Part shown: in pieces, positions 1 through 11,000 of the stretch
Numbering within the stretch: the first letter of the stretch is position 1
Layout of the letters: the number at the start of each line of letters is the position of its first letter
Source: Gemmataceae bacterium
Lineage (GTDB): Bacteria > Planctomycetota > Planctomycetia > Gemmatales > Gemmataceae
Assembly (NCBI GenBank): GCA_022842245.1
Contig: JALHPZ010000015.1
Span: forward strand, 85,756 to 149,755
Length of the DNA stretch: 64,000 nt
Direction: 5' to 3'
The notes under the pieces: generated by a model
What the model was told of the DNA's origin: nothing
What the model saw: the letters and a program-made list of their open reading frames with translations, nothing else
The model's database searches: none
Translations under genes and position numbers: made by a program

Positions 1-1104
1 ATCGGCGAGGTGGCCCAGTACTACACGCGTGGCGGGTCCATGCTCGGCACCGCGCGCACCAACCCCGCCAAGAAGGCCGCCGACCTCGCCAACGTCATCG
101 GCGCCTTCCAGAAGATGGGCGTCGGGTATCTCGTCACCGTCGGCGGCGACGATACGGCCTTCAGCGGAAGCCAGGTATATAAACACGCCGCCGGAAAAAT
201 CAAGTGCGTCCACGTCCCCAAGACCATCGATAACGACCTGCCCCTTCCCCCCGGAATCCCCACCTTCGGCTTCGAGACCGCGCGCCACCACGGCGTCGAG
301 CTCGCCCGCCGCCTCCACGAGGACGCCAAGACCACCGGCCGATGGTACGTCATCATCAGCATGGGCCGCGCCGCCGGGCACCTCGCCCTCGGCATCGGCA
401 AGGCGTCCGCGTCCGCCATCACCATCATCTCCGAGGAGTTCGCCGGTAAGAAAATCAAGCTCGACCACGTTTGCGACCTCGTCGTCGGCGCCATCGTCAA
501 GCGCCGGGCCCAGGGCAAGAAGTACGGCCTCGCCATCCTCTCGGAAGGCATCCTCGAGAACATCGGCGAGGACGGACTCAAGGAAGCCCTCGGCGACGAC
601 CTGAAACGCTACGGCGAAGTCGAACGCGACGACCACGGCCACCTGCGCCTCGGCGAAATCGAGTTCGGCCGGCTCATCAAGAACCGCGTCGGACTGCGAC
701 TCAAGGAACTCGGCATCAAGGTCACCATCATGGACAAGGACCTCGGCTACGAACTGCGCTGCGCCGACCCGATCCCGTTCGATGCCGAATACACGCGCAA
801 CCTCGGCTACGGAGCCGTCAAGTTCCTCATGTCCAAGGACGCCGAACAGTTCGGCGCCATCGTCAGCTTCGTCGGCGGCAAGATGGTCCCGCTGAAGTTC
901 GAGGACATGATCGACCCGGCGACGTCGCGCATGCGGCCGCGGCTGGTGGACATCGGCAGCGAAAACTATGAGTGTGCCCGGCGCTACATGATCCGGCTTG
1001 AAGAGAAGGATTTCGCCGACGCCGCCCGCTTGAAGGGCCTCGCGGACGTGGTCAAGCTCACGCCGGACCAGTTCCGCGCGAAGTTCGAGTACCTGGTGAA
1101 GTAA
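1..1104 (+). CDS. pfp: PPi-type 6-phosphofructokinase, 5' end missing
   Basis: Phosphorylates fructose 6-phosphate to the 1,6-bisphosphate in cytoplasmic glycolysis. The frame is open from base 1, so the N-terminus lies outside the window; 367 codons remain. Seen: a GGDDT phosphate-donor loop and PKTIDND in the substrate loop. In the PFK family ATP enzymes have Gly at the fourth loop position (GGDGS, GGEGT), while Asp there together with Lys in PKTIDND marks pyrophosphate users, so PPi dependence is inferred. The ISMGRAAGHLALG segment and the C-terminal DIGSENYECARRYM helix also fit the family. It is followed 65 bases later by a small lipoprotein gene that is probably unrelated in function. 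Family is certain; donor specificity is likely. Confidence 0.85.
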   Translation: MGEVAQYYTRGGSMLGTARTNPAKKAADLANVIGAFQKMGVGYLVTVGGDDTAFSGSQVYKHAAGKIKCVHVPKTIDNDLPLPPGIPTFGFETARHHGVELARRLHEDAKTTGRWYVIISMGRAAGHLALGIGKASASAITIISEEFAGKKIKLDHVCDLVVGAIVKRRAQGKKYGLAILSEGILENIGEDGLKEALGDDLKRYGEVERDDHGHLRLGEIEFGRLIKNRVGLRLKELGIKVTIMDKDLGYELRCADPIPFDAEYTRNLGYGAVKFLMSKDAEQFGAIVSFVGGKMVPLKFEDMIDPATSRMRPRLVDIGSENYECARRYMIRLEEKDFADAARLKGLADVVKLTPDQFRAKFEYLVK

Positions 1105-1169
1105 CGCCGTCGGGGCCGTGACGCCCCGGAACGGCGGGACCGTTTCCGTTTCTCCCCCGGAGTCTCTCC

Positions 1170-1364
1170 ATGCGTCGATCGCAGTTCATCGCGCCGGCCC
1201 TGCTGGCCGTCGCCCTACTGGCCGGCTGCGGCCAGACGAACACGCAAGGCACGGCCAAGCCGCCGCCGGGCGGTCAGGAGGCCATGACCCGGCAGCAACC
1301 GCCGGGAACCGACAAGCCCGCGGAAGGTGAGAAGAAGGACGAGAAGAAGGAAGAAAAGAAGTAA
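1170..1364 (+). CDS. small lysine/glutamate-rich lipoprotein
   Basis: A 64-residue protein with a type II signal peptide: basic MRRSQF start, hydrophobic stretch, and lipobox LLAGC with Cys20 as the acylation site. The mature part is only about 45 residues, rich in Pro and Gly and ending in a run of Lys and Glu (EKKDEKKEEKK). No domain is recognisable. The ATG has a GGAG about eight bases upstream, and a hairpin with a short T-rich tail follows the stop. Tiny charged lipoproteins like this are common in planctomycetes; the function is unknown. The coding call rests on the lipobox and the placement of ribosome site and terminator. Confidence 0.7.
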   Translation: MRRSQFIAPALLAVALLAGCGQTNTQGTAKPPPGGQEAMTRQQPPGTDKPAEGEKKDEKKEEKK

Positions 1365-2143
1365 CCCCCCTGACGGCGCGAATTCGGTATCGACCGGTTC
1401 GCGCCGTTTCGGCTTTTGGTCATTTCCCGCAGTTTCCAAGCATCCATTCGACTTGGGCGAACGACGCGGCTTCACCTTCCCTTTGTCATTCCGGCCGCAT
1501 CGCGCCACCCCACCGCGGAATGACGCGAACCGGCCGATATGATCCTCGATTTCACCACAAACCCTTTCAAAACAGCCGGTTCGGATCCAATGGCTGATCC
1601 GAATGGATGTGACGAATTCGTTCGGAACGGGAACGGATCATCGGTCAAAGGGGTGCTGCGAGATTCACTACGCCTAGCCTCGTTCCGCACCCTTCCAGAG
1701 TGTTTTTCCAGTTTTTTCGAGGCTGTCGGAATTCTCGATAGTCGTCAATCGAGTCGGGTGAGCCGAGATGAGTTGCGCTCCTGCATGAAAAGTGGTCGTA
1801 AAGAGTGCGCGTTGGCGCGAATTGTTAAGTTAAGTTTGCGCCGGGAGTGACAAACGGGGTGTCTCGGGTCGGAAGCTAGAGTGCATTTTCTGAAAAGCAA
1901 ACCGGTTTCCTGCCATTTAAGCCAAATCGGCATCGTGATTGCAGTAATATTTCGTTGCTCGCGGAATCGCCACAATCGGCATGATCGGAATTTCCGGTTG
2001 CAACCGGATTCTCATCCGGATACCTTAACGCTGTTGGCTGGTGTTTCGCGTTCGTGAGCGAATGGGCGGCCGGTCCCGATTGTCCGGGACGGATATTGGA
2101 TCGGTTCCACCGCCTCGCGTCGCCGTAGTCAAGGAGTCTCATC
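1365..2143. other. gene-free stretch of about 780 bases, AT-richer than its surroundings
   Basis: No convincing gene was found. The longest open frame (1539-1850, plus) has no ribosome site and encodes no recognisable fold. A hand count of 1561-1620 gives 30 of 60 G or C, clearly below the neighbouring genes. The interval ends with AAGGAG shortly before the GTG of the next gene, so its 3' part is that gene's leader. It could hold promoters, a small RNA or a decayed gene; none can be shown by eye. Confidence 0.4.
1375..1412 (+). terminator. hairpin after the small lipoprotein gene
   Basis: Arms GGCGCGAA (1375-1382) and TTCGCGCC (1398-1405) pair perfectly around a 15-base loop and are followed by a T-rich stretch (GTTTCGGCTTTT). 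It sits 11 bases after the lipoprotein stop, as expected for an intrinsic terminator. Confidence 0.6.
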
Positions 2144-2887
2144 GTGACGTTCCTTCGTACCTTGTCTTTGCGTCGCGCGGCCATTGCCGTGGCGGCATTG
2201 GTTCTCGGAGCCGCCGGCCAAGCCAAGGCGGACATTCTGATCGACGACTACAGCCAGCCGACGCCGGCCACCGGCTACGCCATCGGGCCGGACGCCAATC
2301 CGACGACGATCGTGACCGACCTCGGCGGCGGCACCACCCGCACCGTGACGCTGACCGTCACGAACCCCGCCATCCCCGGCACGAACGCCCTCACTGGCAG
2401 CGTCGGCGACGGGTTGTTCAGCGCGTCGTTCAACGTTTTCAGCGCGGGCACCGTGAGCATCGCCTATAGCTTTGCCACCGCCCTGAACTTCATCCCGAAC
2501 GTCGCCGACGGCGGCACACCCGGTTCGCTGCAATTCCTTGGTGCCGGCGACTCCGGCTTCGCGGCCGACATCCCGGTCGCCATCACCGTGACCACCGCGA
2601 CCGGCAACCTGACCGGCCTGACGACCCTGCCGCTGACCACCGACTTCTCGCCGGTCGATCTGCCGCTCTCCGGCCTGACGGGCACCGGCGACCTGACGCA
2701 AGTCAACGGCGTCACGCTCGATTTCACCGCCGGCCAAGCCGCCGACCTGATCTTCGACTCGCTGAACGTCACGACGCCGGACGCCCCGCCGCCCGCCGAC
2801 GTGCCCGCGCCCCCGGCGGTGCTGCTCGCCCTCGCCGCGCTGCCCGTCCTCGGCCTGCGCCGCAAGCTGCTCGCCAAGAAGGCCTGA
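2144..2887 (+). CDS. secreted protein with PEP-CTERM-like C-terminal anchor
   Basis: A 247-residue exported protein. It has a Sec signal peptide (about residues 1-30, cleaving after GQAKA), a beta-rich Thr/Gly/Asp middle without cysteines, and a C-terminal tripartite tail: VPAPP, a hydrophobic segment (AVLLALAALPVLGL) and a basic end (RRKLLAKKA). This matches the architecture of PEP-CTERM exosortase substrates, with PAPP in place of PEP. Substrates of that system are cut and attached during export with an exopolysaccharide matrix. The start is GTG, chosen because AAGGAG lies eight to ten bases upstream and the signal peptide begins there. The gene stands alone between a long leader and a strong terminator. 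The ligand or role of the beta domain is unknown. Confidence 0.75.
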   Translation: MTFLRTLSLRRAAIAVAALVLGAAGQAKADILIDDYSQPTPATGYAIGPDANPTTIVTDLGGGTTRTVTLTVTNPAIPGTNALTGSVGDGLFSASFNVFSAGTVSIAYSFATALNFIPNVADGGTPGSLQFLGAGDSGFAADIPVAITVTTATGNLTGLTTLPLTTDFSPVDLPLSGLTGTGDLTQVNGVTLDFTAGQAADLIFDSLNVTTPDAPPPADVPAPPAVLLALAALPVLGLRRKLLAKKA

Positions 2888-2914
2888 TCCCGCATCGGTC
2901 CCGTCCGATCCCGC

Positions 2915-2957
2915 CGCGAACCCCGGAAGCCCCGCTTCCGGGGTTCGCGGTTTTTTT
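2915..2957 (+). terminator. strong intrinsic terminator
   Basis: A perfect 16-base-pair stem (arms 2915-2930 and 2934-2949) with a CCC loop, followed by G and seven T residues. It lies 27 bases after the stop of the PEP-CTERM-like gene. Confidence 0.95.
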
Positions 2958-3052
2958 GCCCGGGCACATCCCTCCGCGCAGGCTGTTCCGGCGATGCCGG
3001 AATCGTAAACCATTCCCTGATCGAATCCTCGACCTTCCGCGACGCCGCACCG

Positions 3053-4729
3053 ATGACGCCATCCCCCGGCCTGCCCGCACCCGCCGCCACTTCGCGGTCG
3101 ATGGTGCGCATCGGCTTCGCCTGGTGGAAACCCGAACGCCACCCGCCCACGACCGACCCGAACGCCATCCGTACCATCGCCGGCTCCGTCAAGGTGCCGT
3201 TCAACGTCGTGCAATCTCCCGGCGGACTCGCCGTCGGCATCGGCGGCGAGACGCGCATCGGCGTGCCCTCGCCGGGGCCGGAATTCCTCCCGCTGCTCGC
3301 CACCGCGCCGTCTGTCACGCCCGAAATGCTCGGCGACCCCGCGTTCGCCACCACCTACGGCCTGCGCTATCCGTACATGACCGGCGCGATGGCCAACGGC
3401 ATCGGCTCCGCCGAGATCGTCGAGGCGATGGGCCGCCACGGCATGCTCGGCAGCTTCGGCGCCGCCGGCCTGTCGGTTGAACGCGTCGCCGCCGCTATCG
3501 ACCGCATCCAGGGTTCGCTCGGCGATCTACCGTATTGCTTCAATCTGATTCACAGCCCGAACGAGCCGGCGCACGAGGCTGCCGTCGCCGACCTGTTCAT
3601 CCGCCGCGGCGTGCGACTGGTGGAGGCGTCCGCGTATCTCGACCTCACGCCGGCGATCGTGCGCTACCGCGCCGCCGGCATCCGCCGCGGCTCGGCGGGT
3701 CTGCCGCTCGTGGTTCACCGGGTGATTGCGAAGGTCTCGCGCGTGGAGGTGGCGACGAAGTTCCTGTCGCCGCCGCCGGCGAAAGTCCTCCAGGAACTCG
3801 TTGCCTCCGGACAAATCACCGCCGAGCAGGCGGACGCGGCCGCGAAACTGCCGATGTGCGACGACCTGACGGTCGAAGCCGACAGCGGCGGGCACACCGA
3901 CAACCGGCCGGCCATCACGCTGTTGCCGACGATGCTCGCGCTGCGGGACCGGCTGCAGGAGCAATACCGGTTCGCGGTGCCGGTGCGCGTCGGCCTCGCC
4001 GGCGGCCTCGCGACCCCGGCGAGCGTGGCGGGCGCATTCGCGATGGGCGCGGCCTACGTCGTGACGGGGAGCGTGAATCAGGCGTGCGTCGAGTCGGGTT
4101 CGTCCGACGCCGTGCGCAAGATGCTCGCGGACGCCGGGCAGGCCGACACGATCATGGCCCCGGCCGCCGACATGTTCGAGATGGGCGTGAAGGTGCAGGT
4201 GCTCAAGCGCGGCACAATGTTCGCGATGCGGGCGCAGAAGCTCTTCGACACCTACCGCGCGTTCGCGTCGTGGGAATCGGTGCCGGCGGCGGAGCGGACG
4301 AACATCGAGAAGAACTTGTTGCGCCGTTCCTTCGACGAGGTGTGGGCCGAGACGAAGGCATTCTTTGCGCGCCGCGACCCGACGCAACTGCCGAAGGCCG
4401 AGAGCGATCCGAAGCACAAGATGGCCCTCGTGTTCCGCTGGTACCTCGGCCTGTCTTCGCGCTGGGCGAACGCCGGGGAGGCCGGCCGGCAGCTCGATTA
4501 TCAAGTGTGGTGCGGCCCCGCGATGGGGGCCTTCAACGAGTGGGTAAAGGGGACGTACCTTGAAGACCCCAAGTACCGCACCGTGTCGGCCGTGGCGATG
4601 AATCTGCTCTACGGCGCGTGCGTGGTGATCCGCCGGCAGTCGCTGGCCGTGCAGGGCGTGCATCTGCCCGCCAACTGCTTCCCGAGCGAACCGCTGTCAC
4701 TGGAGCAGATCGAAGCGAAGCTTCGCTAA
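3053..4729 (+). CDS. pfaD: PfaD-family FMN-dependent enoyl reductase
   Basis: A 558-residue trans-acting enoyl reductase of the PfaD/2-nitropropane dioxygenase family, an FMN TIM barrel that reduces enoyl-ACP intermediates for PUFA-type synthases. Seen: barrel motifs including YMTGAMANGIGS, the diagnostic EADSGGHTDNRP block starting at residue 275, and the flavin-phosphate region GLAGGLATPASVAGAFAMGA. The C-terminal helical extension (DEVWAETKAFFARRDP onward) is also typical of PfaD and absent from simple nitronate monooxygenases. It lies 277 bases upstream of the giant synthase on the same strand, which supports joint action. No clear ribosome site precedes ATG 3053; the ATG at 3101 is an alternative. 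Family assignment is firm. Confidence 0.92.
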   Translation: MTPSPGLPAPAATSRSMVRIGFAWWKPERHPPTTDPNAIRTIAGSVKVPFNVVQSPGGLAVGIGGETRIGVPSPGPEFLPLLATAPSVTPEMLGDPAFATTYGLRYPYMTGAMANGIGSAEIVEAMGRHGMLGSFGAAGLSVERVAAAIDRIQGSLGDLPYCFNLIHSPNEPAHEAAVADLFIRRGVRLVEASAYLDLTPAIVRYRAAGIRRGSAGLPLVVHRVIAKVSRVEVATKFLSPPPAKVLQELVASGQITAEQADAAAKLPMCDDLTVEADSGGHTDNRPAITLLPTMLALRDRLQEQYRFAVPVRVGLAGGLATPASVAGAFAMGAAYVVTGSVNQACVESGSSDAVRKMLADAGQADTIMAPAADMFEMGVKVQVLKRGTMFAMRAQKLFDTYRAFASWESVPAAERTNIEKNLLRRSFDEVWAETKAFFARRDPTQLPKAESDPKHKMALVFRWYLGLSSRWANAGEAGRQLDYQVWCGPAMGAFNEWVKGTYLEDPKYRTVSAVAMNLLYGACVVIRRQSLAVQGVHLPANCFPSEPLSLEQIEAKLR

Positions 4730-4730
4730 G

Positions 4731-4751
4731 AAATGCGAAATGCGAAATGCG
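4731..4751 (+). repeat. three tandem copies of the heptamer AAATGCG
   Basis: AAATGCG repeats three times directly after the pfaD stop and runs into GAGTGAAGACCG. A close relative (six copies of AATGCGG followed by AGTGAAAACCGAGAC) lies at 28858, so this is a dispersed intergenic repeat type. Confidence 0.8.
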
Positions 4752-4794
4752 GAGTGAAGACCGATGGGCTTTGTGTCCCGGAGGGACACCGGAC

Positions 4795-4944
4795 TGTAGC
4801 CACGGGTGGAGCGAAGCGGAACCCGTGGTGATCGAGCCGGAGAACACTGCCCCGGAGGGGCAGAGGAACGCTCCTTCGCCCCTCCGGGGCGAGCGTGAAA
4901 ACCGAGACTTCCACGGGTTGCGCTACGCTCCACCCGTGGCTACA
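4795..4944. repeat. inverted repeat pair between pfaD and the synthase gene
   Basis: Bases 4795-4813 and 4926-4944 are perfect 19-base inverted copies. Each half also has its own small stem (CCACGGG with CCCGTGG). A third palindrome between them (CCCCGGAGGGG and CGCCCCTCCGGGGCG) makes the spacer strongly structured. It may be a mobile palindromic repeat; it could also attenuate transcription from pfaD into the synthase. Confidence 0.75.
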
Positions 4945-5006
4945 ACCCGCGGCCCCATCCGGGGCCGAAACCAAGACAACGCGGCCGTGAGTTCTTGAAC
5001 GACATC

Positions 5007-8000
5007 ATGACATTGAACGCCAACCAACCGCTCCCGCTCGCCATCGTCGGCATCGGCTGCCTGTTCCCGAATGCCGACGGTCCCGGCGCGTACTGGGCGA
5101 ACGTGAAGCACGGCGACGATTGCATCGGGCCGGTGCCGCCGACGCACTGGAAGCCGGAAGACTACTTCGACGCCGACCCGAAGTCGCCGGACATGACCTA
5201 CGCGAAGCGCGGCGGCTTCCTTCCAACGATCGACTTCAACCCGCTGGAATTCGGTCTTCCACCGAAGGACATCGAAGCGACCGACACGACGCAGCTCCTC
5301 GGCCTCGTCGCAGCAAAACAGGCGCTTCTGGACGCGAAACTCCTCGGCGAAGAATCGAAGGTTCCGCGCTCTCGCATCTCCGTGATCCTCGGTGTCACCG
5401 GCACGCTCGAACTCGTCATCCCGCTCGGCGCGCGGCTCGGGCACCCGCACTGGCGGCGCGCCCTTAAGGACTCCGGCGTGCCGGACGACATCGCGCAGGA
5501 TGTCGTCGATCGCATCGGCGAAGCCTACGTGCCCTGGCAGGAGAATAGCTTCCCCGGCCTGCTCGGCAACGTCGTCGCGGGCCGGATCGCGAACAAGCTG
5601 GACCTCCACGGAACGAACTGCGTCGTCGATGCCGCGTGCGCCAGTTCGCTCTCCGCCGTGCACCTCGCGGCGCTCGAACTGCAGACGGGCAAGGCCGACG
5701 TCGTCGTCACCGGCGGGGCCGACACGTTCAACGACATCTTCATGTTCATGTGCTTCAGCAAGACGCCGGCGCTCTCGAAGTCCGGCGACTCGAAGCCGTT
5801 CGACGCCAATGGCGACGGCACGATCCTCGGCGAAGGCCTCGGCATGATGGTGCTGAAGCGGCTCGCCGACGCCGAGCGCGATGGCGATACGGTGTACGCC
5901 GTCATCAAGGGGATCGGCACGAGCAGCGACGGCAAGGGGAACGCGATCTACGCCCCGTCGGCGGAAGGGCAGAAGCGTTGTCTCCAGGATGCGTATAGCC
6001 GCGCGGGCGTGACGCCGGACACGATCGAGTTGCTGGAGGCGCACGGCACCGGCACGAAGGTCGGCGACGCGACGGAAGCGAGCGCGCTGACGGACGTCTT
6101 CGGCAAGGCCACGAAACCTTGGTGTTCGATCGGCTCCGTCAAATCCCAGATCGGGCACACGAAGGCCGCCGCGGGCGCGGCCAGCCTTATCAAGGCGGCC
6201 CTCGCGCTGCATTACAAGGTGCTGCCGCCGACTCTGAAGGTGAGCAAGCCTGTCGATCCGCTGAACGCGCCCGATTCTCCGTTCTCCGTGAATACGCAGA
6301 TGCGGCCGTGGCTGCCGAACGCGCACCACCCGCGCCGCGCCGGCGTCAGCGCGTTCGGCTTCGGCGGTTCGAACTTCCACGCCGTGCTCGAAGAGTACAA
6401 GCCCGCGAAATCCGAAATCGACTGGTCGGGGCGCGTGCAGATTTATCCGATGTCGGCCGCGACGCCGCAGGAACTCGCCGTCGCGCTGGTGAGGGTACCG
6501 ACCGATTGGAACGAATTCACGCGACAGGCCGAGGCGGCCCGAGCATCCTTTTCTCCATCAGCGAACTGCCGGCTCGTGCTCGTCGCATCGAAAGGGGACG
6601 ATCTTGCCCGGCTCGTCGCCGTCGCGAAGGACAAGCTCGCGACGAATCCGCATGCGAACGAATGGACGACCGACGCGGCCCACTACGGCAGCGGACCGGT
6701 CGCCGGCAAGCTCGGCGTGCTCTTCCCCGGCCAGGGTTCGCAAACGGTCGGGATGCTCCGCGAACTCTCCTGCCTCTTCCCGGAGATGCTCGAGTCGCTC
6801 GCAGCAGTACCGGACGTGGCCGAGAAGGTCTATCCGCCAACATCCTTCGCACCGGATGCGAAGACGAAGGCGGACGACGCGCTGCGGGCGACCAACGTGG
6901 CGCAGCCGGCGATCGGCGCGGTGAGCCTCGGCGCGTGGAACGTCTTGAGATCCCGTTTCGGCGTGTCTGCCGACGCCTTCGCCGGGCACAGCTATGGCGA
7001 GCTGACGGCGCTCGCGGCGGCGGGTCGAATCTCCACCACCGACTTCACGCGGCTCTCGCGGCTGCGCGGGGACCTGATGGCCGAGCAGGGCCGCCGCGGC
7101 GACGCCGGCACGATGCTCGCCGTGCTCGCGCCGGTCACGGCGATCGACGAAGCCGTCGGCGAATGCGGCGCGAACGTCGTGCTCGCGAACCGGAACGCGC
7201 CGAACCAGACGGTGGTGTCGGGTGCCACGGCGGAGATCGAGAAGCTCGCGGCCGCACTCGCCGCGAAGCGGCTGCGATCGGCCCGTCTGCCGGTCGCGGC
7301 GGCGTTCCACAGCCCGCTGGTCGCCGGGGCCGCCGGTCCGTTCCGCGCCGCACTGGACGCGGTCGAGTTCCGCCCCGCCGCCCCCGTCTATGCGAACACG
7401 ACCGCCGCCGAATATTCCGCCGACGCAAGCCTGGCTCGCGACCTGCTCGGGCAACAACTCGCCAAGCCCGTCGAGTTCGTCGCGCAGGTGCGTGCCATGA
7501 TCCGGGCCGGAATTCGCACCTTCGTGGAAGTCGGGCCGGGGAACGTGCTGACGAAACTGGTGCGCGCGATCGTGGCCGAACCGGCGGACGGGGTTCCCGC
7601 CGCGCCCGAAATTCTCGCTCTCGCGTTGGACTCGTCGGGCGGACGGCGATCCGGTGTGCTAGACTTGGCGGATGTCCTGGCCCGTCTGGCGGCGCGCGGC
7701 CACGCGGTCGCTCTCGCCGCCTGGGAAGCCGGCAGCCGATGCCGCCCGACCTCGGCCTCCGGGAAACCCGGACTGACGGTGCCGTTGAACGGAGCCAATT
7801 ATTTCGCGCAGCGGCCGAAACGACCGGCTCGCCCGCCCATCCCGCGCTCGATCGTTCCTTCGCCCGGTACACCCGCCATGGCCGAGTCTTCGCCGACGCC
7901 GCTCTCCACGGTCCAACAAACCCTCGCGGCCCTCCAGCGGATGCAAGAGGAGACGGCCCGCCTGCACAAGCAGTTCCTCGAAGCGCAAATGCAGGCGCAA

Positions 8001-11000
8001 CAGACGCTCGCGGCACTCGTGATGCAACAACAATCGCTATTCGGCGGGGCATCTTTGCCGGTCGCACCGTTGCCGGCCGCGCCATTGCCGCCCCCCATCG
8101 CCGTGACTCCGCTGCCGACCTTCGCTCCGCCGCCGATCCTCCCGCCCGTTCCACCCCAAGCGATCGTCCCACCGCCGCCGCCGCCGCCTCAGCCGGAACG
8201 AAACGGCAGTGCCGCGCCGGCCGTCGCGCCCGTTCTGCTCGCCATTGTCGCCGAGAAGACGGGCTATCCGATGGACATGTTGAACCTCGACATGAGCCTC
8301 GACGGCGACCTCGGCATCGACTCGATCAAGCGTGTCGAAATCCTCTCGGCCCTCCAGGAGAAGCTGCCCGGCTCGGCGGCCGTGAAACCCGAACATCTCG
8401 GTTCGTTGCAGACGCTGCGCGACGTGGCGAATCTGATCGCAGGGCCCTCCGCGCCGGTGGCCGCCGCCGCACCGATGGCACCGCGGCCCACGCCGGTGCC
8501 GGTGCCGGTCGCGCGGGCGGTGCCTTCGTTGCCGGTCGACGACCTCGCGACCACGCTGCTGGCCGTCGTCGCCGAAAAGACCGGCTACCCGACCGACATG
8601 CTGAACCTGGACATGGGGCTGGATACCGACCTCGGCATCGACTCCATCAAGCGGGTTGAAATCCTTTCGGCGCTGCAGGACCGACTGCCGGGTGCGAAGC
8701 CGGTGAAGCCCGAGCAACTCGGACAACTCCAGACGCTGCGCGACGTGGCGAACCTGCTGGCGGCGGAGCCCGTGGTATTGAAGCCGCGACCGGCGAACGA
8801 ATCGGGGCCGACGACCAAGAAGGTGACGATCCGCCCGGCGGAACTGATCCCGGAACCGCCGTCGAGTTCCGCGCTGGCGATGGATTCGCACGCGCTGGAC
8901 CTGCTGGCCCAATCGGCAATTGAAGTGGAGCTGGCGCAGCCGCGATCCGAGATGAACGCACCAAAGACGGAGCGCGTGGCCGGGGGCATCGTTCCGGCGG
9001 CACTCTCCGACTCGGCGCTGGCACTCGCACCTTCGGAACCGCCACTGCCGCTCGATCCGCCGCGCACGGCGCCGCCGGTCGAGACGGTCGAGCGCAGCAT
9101 CGTGCAGATCATCGACTTGGACCTGGCAGCCGGGCGCGCGCCCGTACCGTTGCCGGAGAGCGGGGAAATCTGGCTGGTCGCGGACGACGAGCCGGTGGTG
9201 CGCGAGATCGCAGTGCAACTCGGGCAACTCGGCTATCTCGCGCGCATTTTGCCCTGGAGTTCCGCTACCACGCCGCGACCGGGCGGCCCGCTGGCCGGGC
9301 TGGTACTGATCGCCCCGCCCGCTTCGGCGCCGCTGCCGCCGGTCAACCGCCTCGCCCTGCAATGGCTGCAATCCGCCGGACCGCGCCTGCGCCAGTCCGC
9401 CCGGGGCGGCGCCACCGCCATCCTCGTGACGGTCGCGCGCCTCGATGGCACCTTTGGATTCACCAACATGCCGCCCACCGCCGACCCGGCGACCGGCGGC
9501 CTCGCCGGCATCGTCAAGACGGCCCGCTGGGAATGGCCCGAACTCGCCTGCAAGGCGATCGATCTCCAGCCCGGGTTCGCCTCGGATTCGCCCGCGGCCG
9601 CCGCGGCCGCCGTCGTCGAGGAACTCCTGGCCGGCGGGCCGATCGAAGTCGGTATCACGCCCTCGCACCGTTGCACGCTCGAACTGGCGCGCACCGCCCG
9701 GCGCAGCACGTCCCATGGCGCGGTCTTCGGCCCGCAGGACGTCGTCCTCATCACGGGCGGCGCCCGCGGCGTCACCGCCGAAGTCGCCGTCGCCCTCGCC
9801 GAGGCCTTCAAGCCGACGTTGATCCTGACCGGGCGAACCCCGGCGCCGACCGGGCCGGAACCGGCCTGGCTCGCCGGCGTCGTCGACGAGACCGCCATGA
9901 AGCGCGCCATCGCCGACCAGCTCGGCGCCGACGCCACGCCCAAGGCCATCGCCGACCAGCACGCCCGCCTCGCCGCGCAGCGGGAAATCCGCGCCACCCT
10001 CGCCCGCATCGAACGCGCCGGCGGCCGCGCCGCCTACTTCGCCGTCAACGTCTCCAATGGCCGCGCCGTCGCCGACCTCCTCCACCAGACGCAGGTCAAA
10101 TTCGGCCCGATCACCGGCCTCGTCCATGGTGCCGGCGTCCTCGCCGACCGCAAGATCGAACAACTCACCCCGGAACAATTCGACTACGTCTACAACACCA
10201 AGGTCGAAGGCGTCCGCAACCTGCTGGACCTTCTCGGCGGCGAACCGCTCAAGGCCGTCGTGCTGTTCAGTTCGATCACCGGCCGATTGGGTCGCACGGG
10301 TCAGCTTGCCTACGCCGCCGCCAACGAAGTGCTCAACAAGATCGCGCAGGCCGAGGCACGCAAGCGGCCCACCGCCCGCGTCGTCGCCATCAACTGGGGG
10401 CCGTGGGACGGCGGCATGGTGACCCCCGGATTGCGCAAGCTCTTCGAATCCGAAGGGGTCGGGCTGATCCCGCTCGCCGAGGGCGGCACGTTCGCCGTGC
10501 AGGAACTGGGCGCGGCCGGCCGCTCCGTCGAAGTCGTCGCACTGGGGCCCAAGCCCCGCGGCTCGCAATCCGGTTCGGCGCACATCGCGGCAACCAATCG
10601 CCAACCGACGATTGCCGGCGCCAATACCCCCGCGCCCCTCACCGGCCCGCCCGTCGCACCCGTCGAGTGGTCGCTCGCCTTCGAGCGCGCCGTCGACGTC
10701 GCCACGCACCCGATCCTCCGCTCCCACGTGCTCGATGGCCGCGCCGTGCTCCCCATGGCCGTCCACATGGAGTGGCTCGCGCACGCCGCGCTCCACGGCA
10801 ACCCCGGACTCGTCTTCCACGGCTTCAACGATCTCCGCATCACCCACGGCGTCATGGTCGACGAAACCGTCCCCAGCATGCTCCGCCTGATGGCCGGGCG
10901 CGCCGTCAAACATGACGCCGGCTTCACCGTCCCCGTCGAACTGCGCGGTCGCCGCCGCGATGGCCGCGAAGTGATCCACTCCCGCGCCGAGGTCATCCTC

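Noticed and set aside
1539..1850. A 103-codon plus-strand frame in the first long gap
   Set aside because: No ribosome site, no domain, mixed codon character; not supported as a gene.
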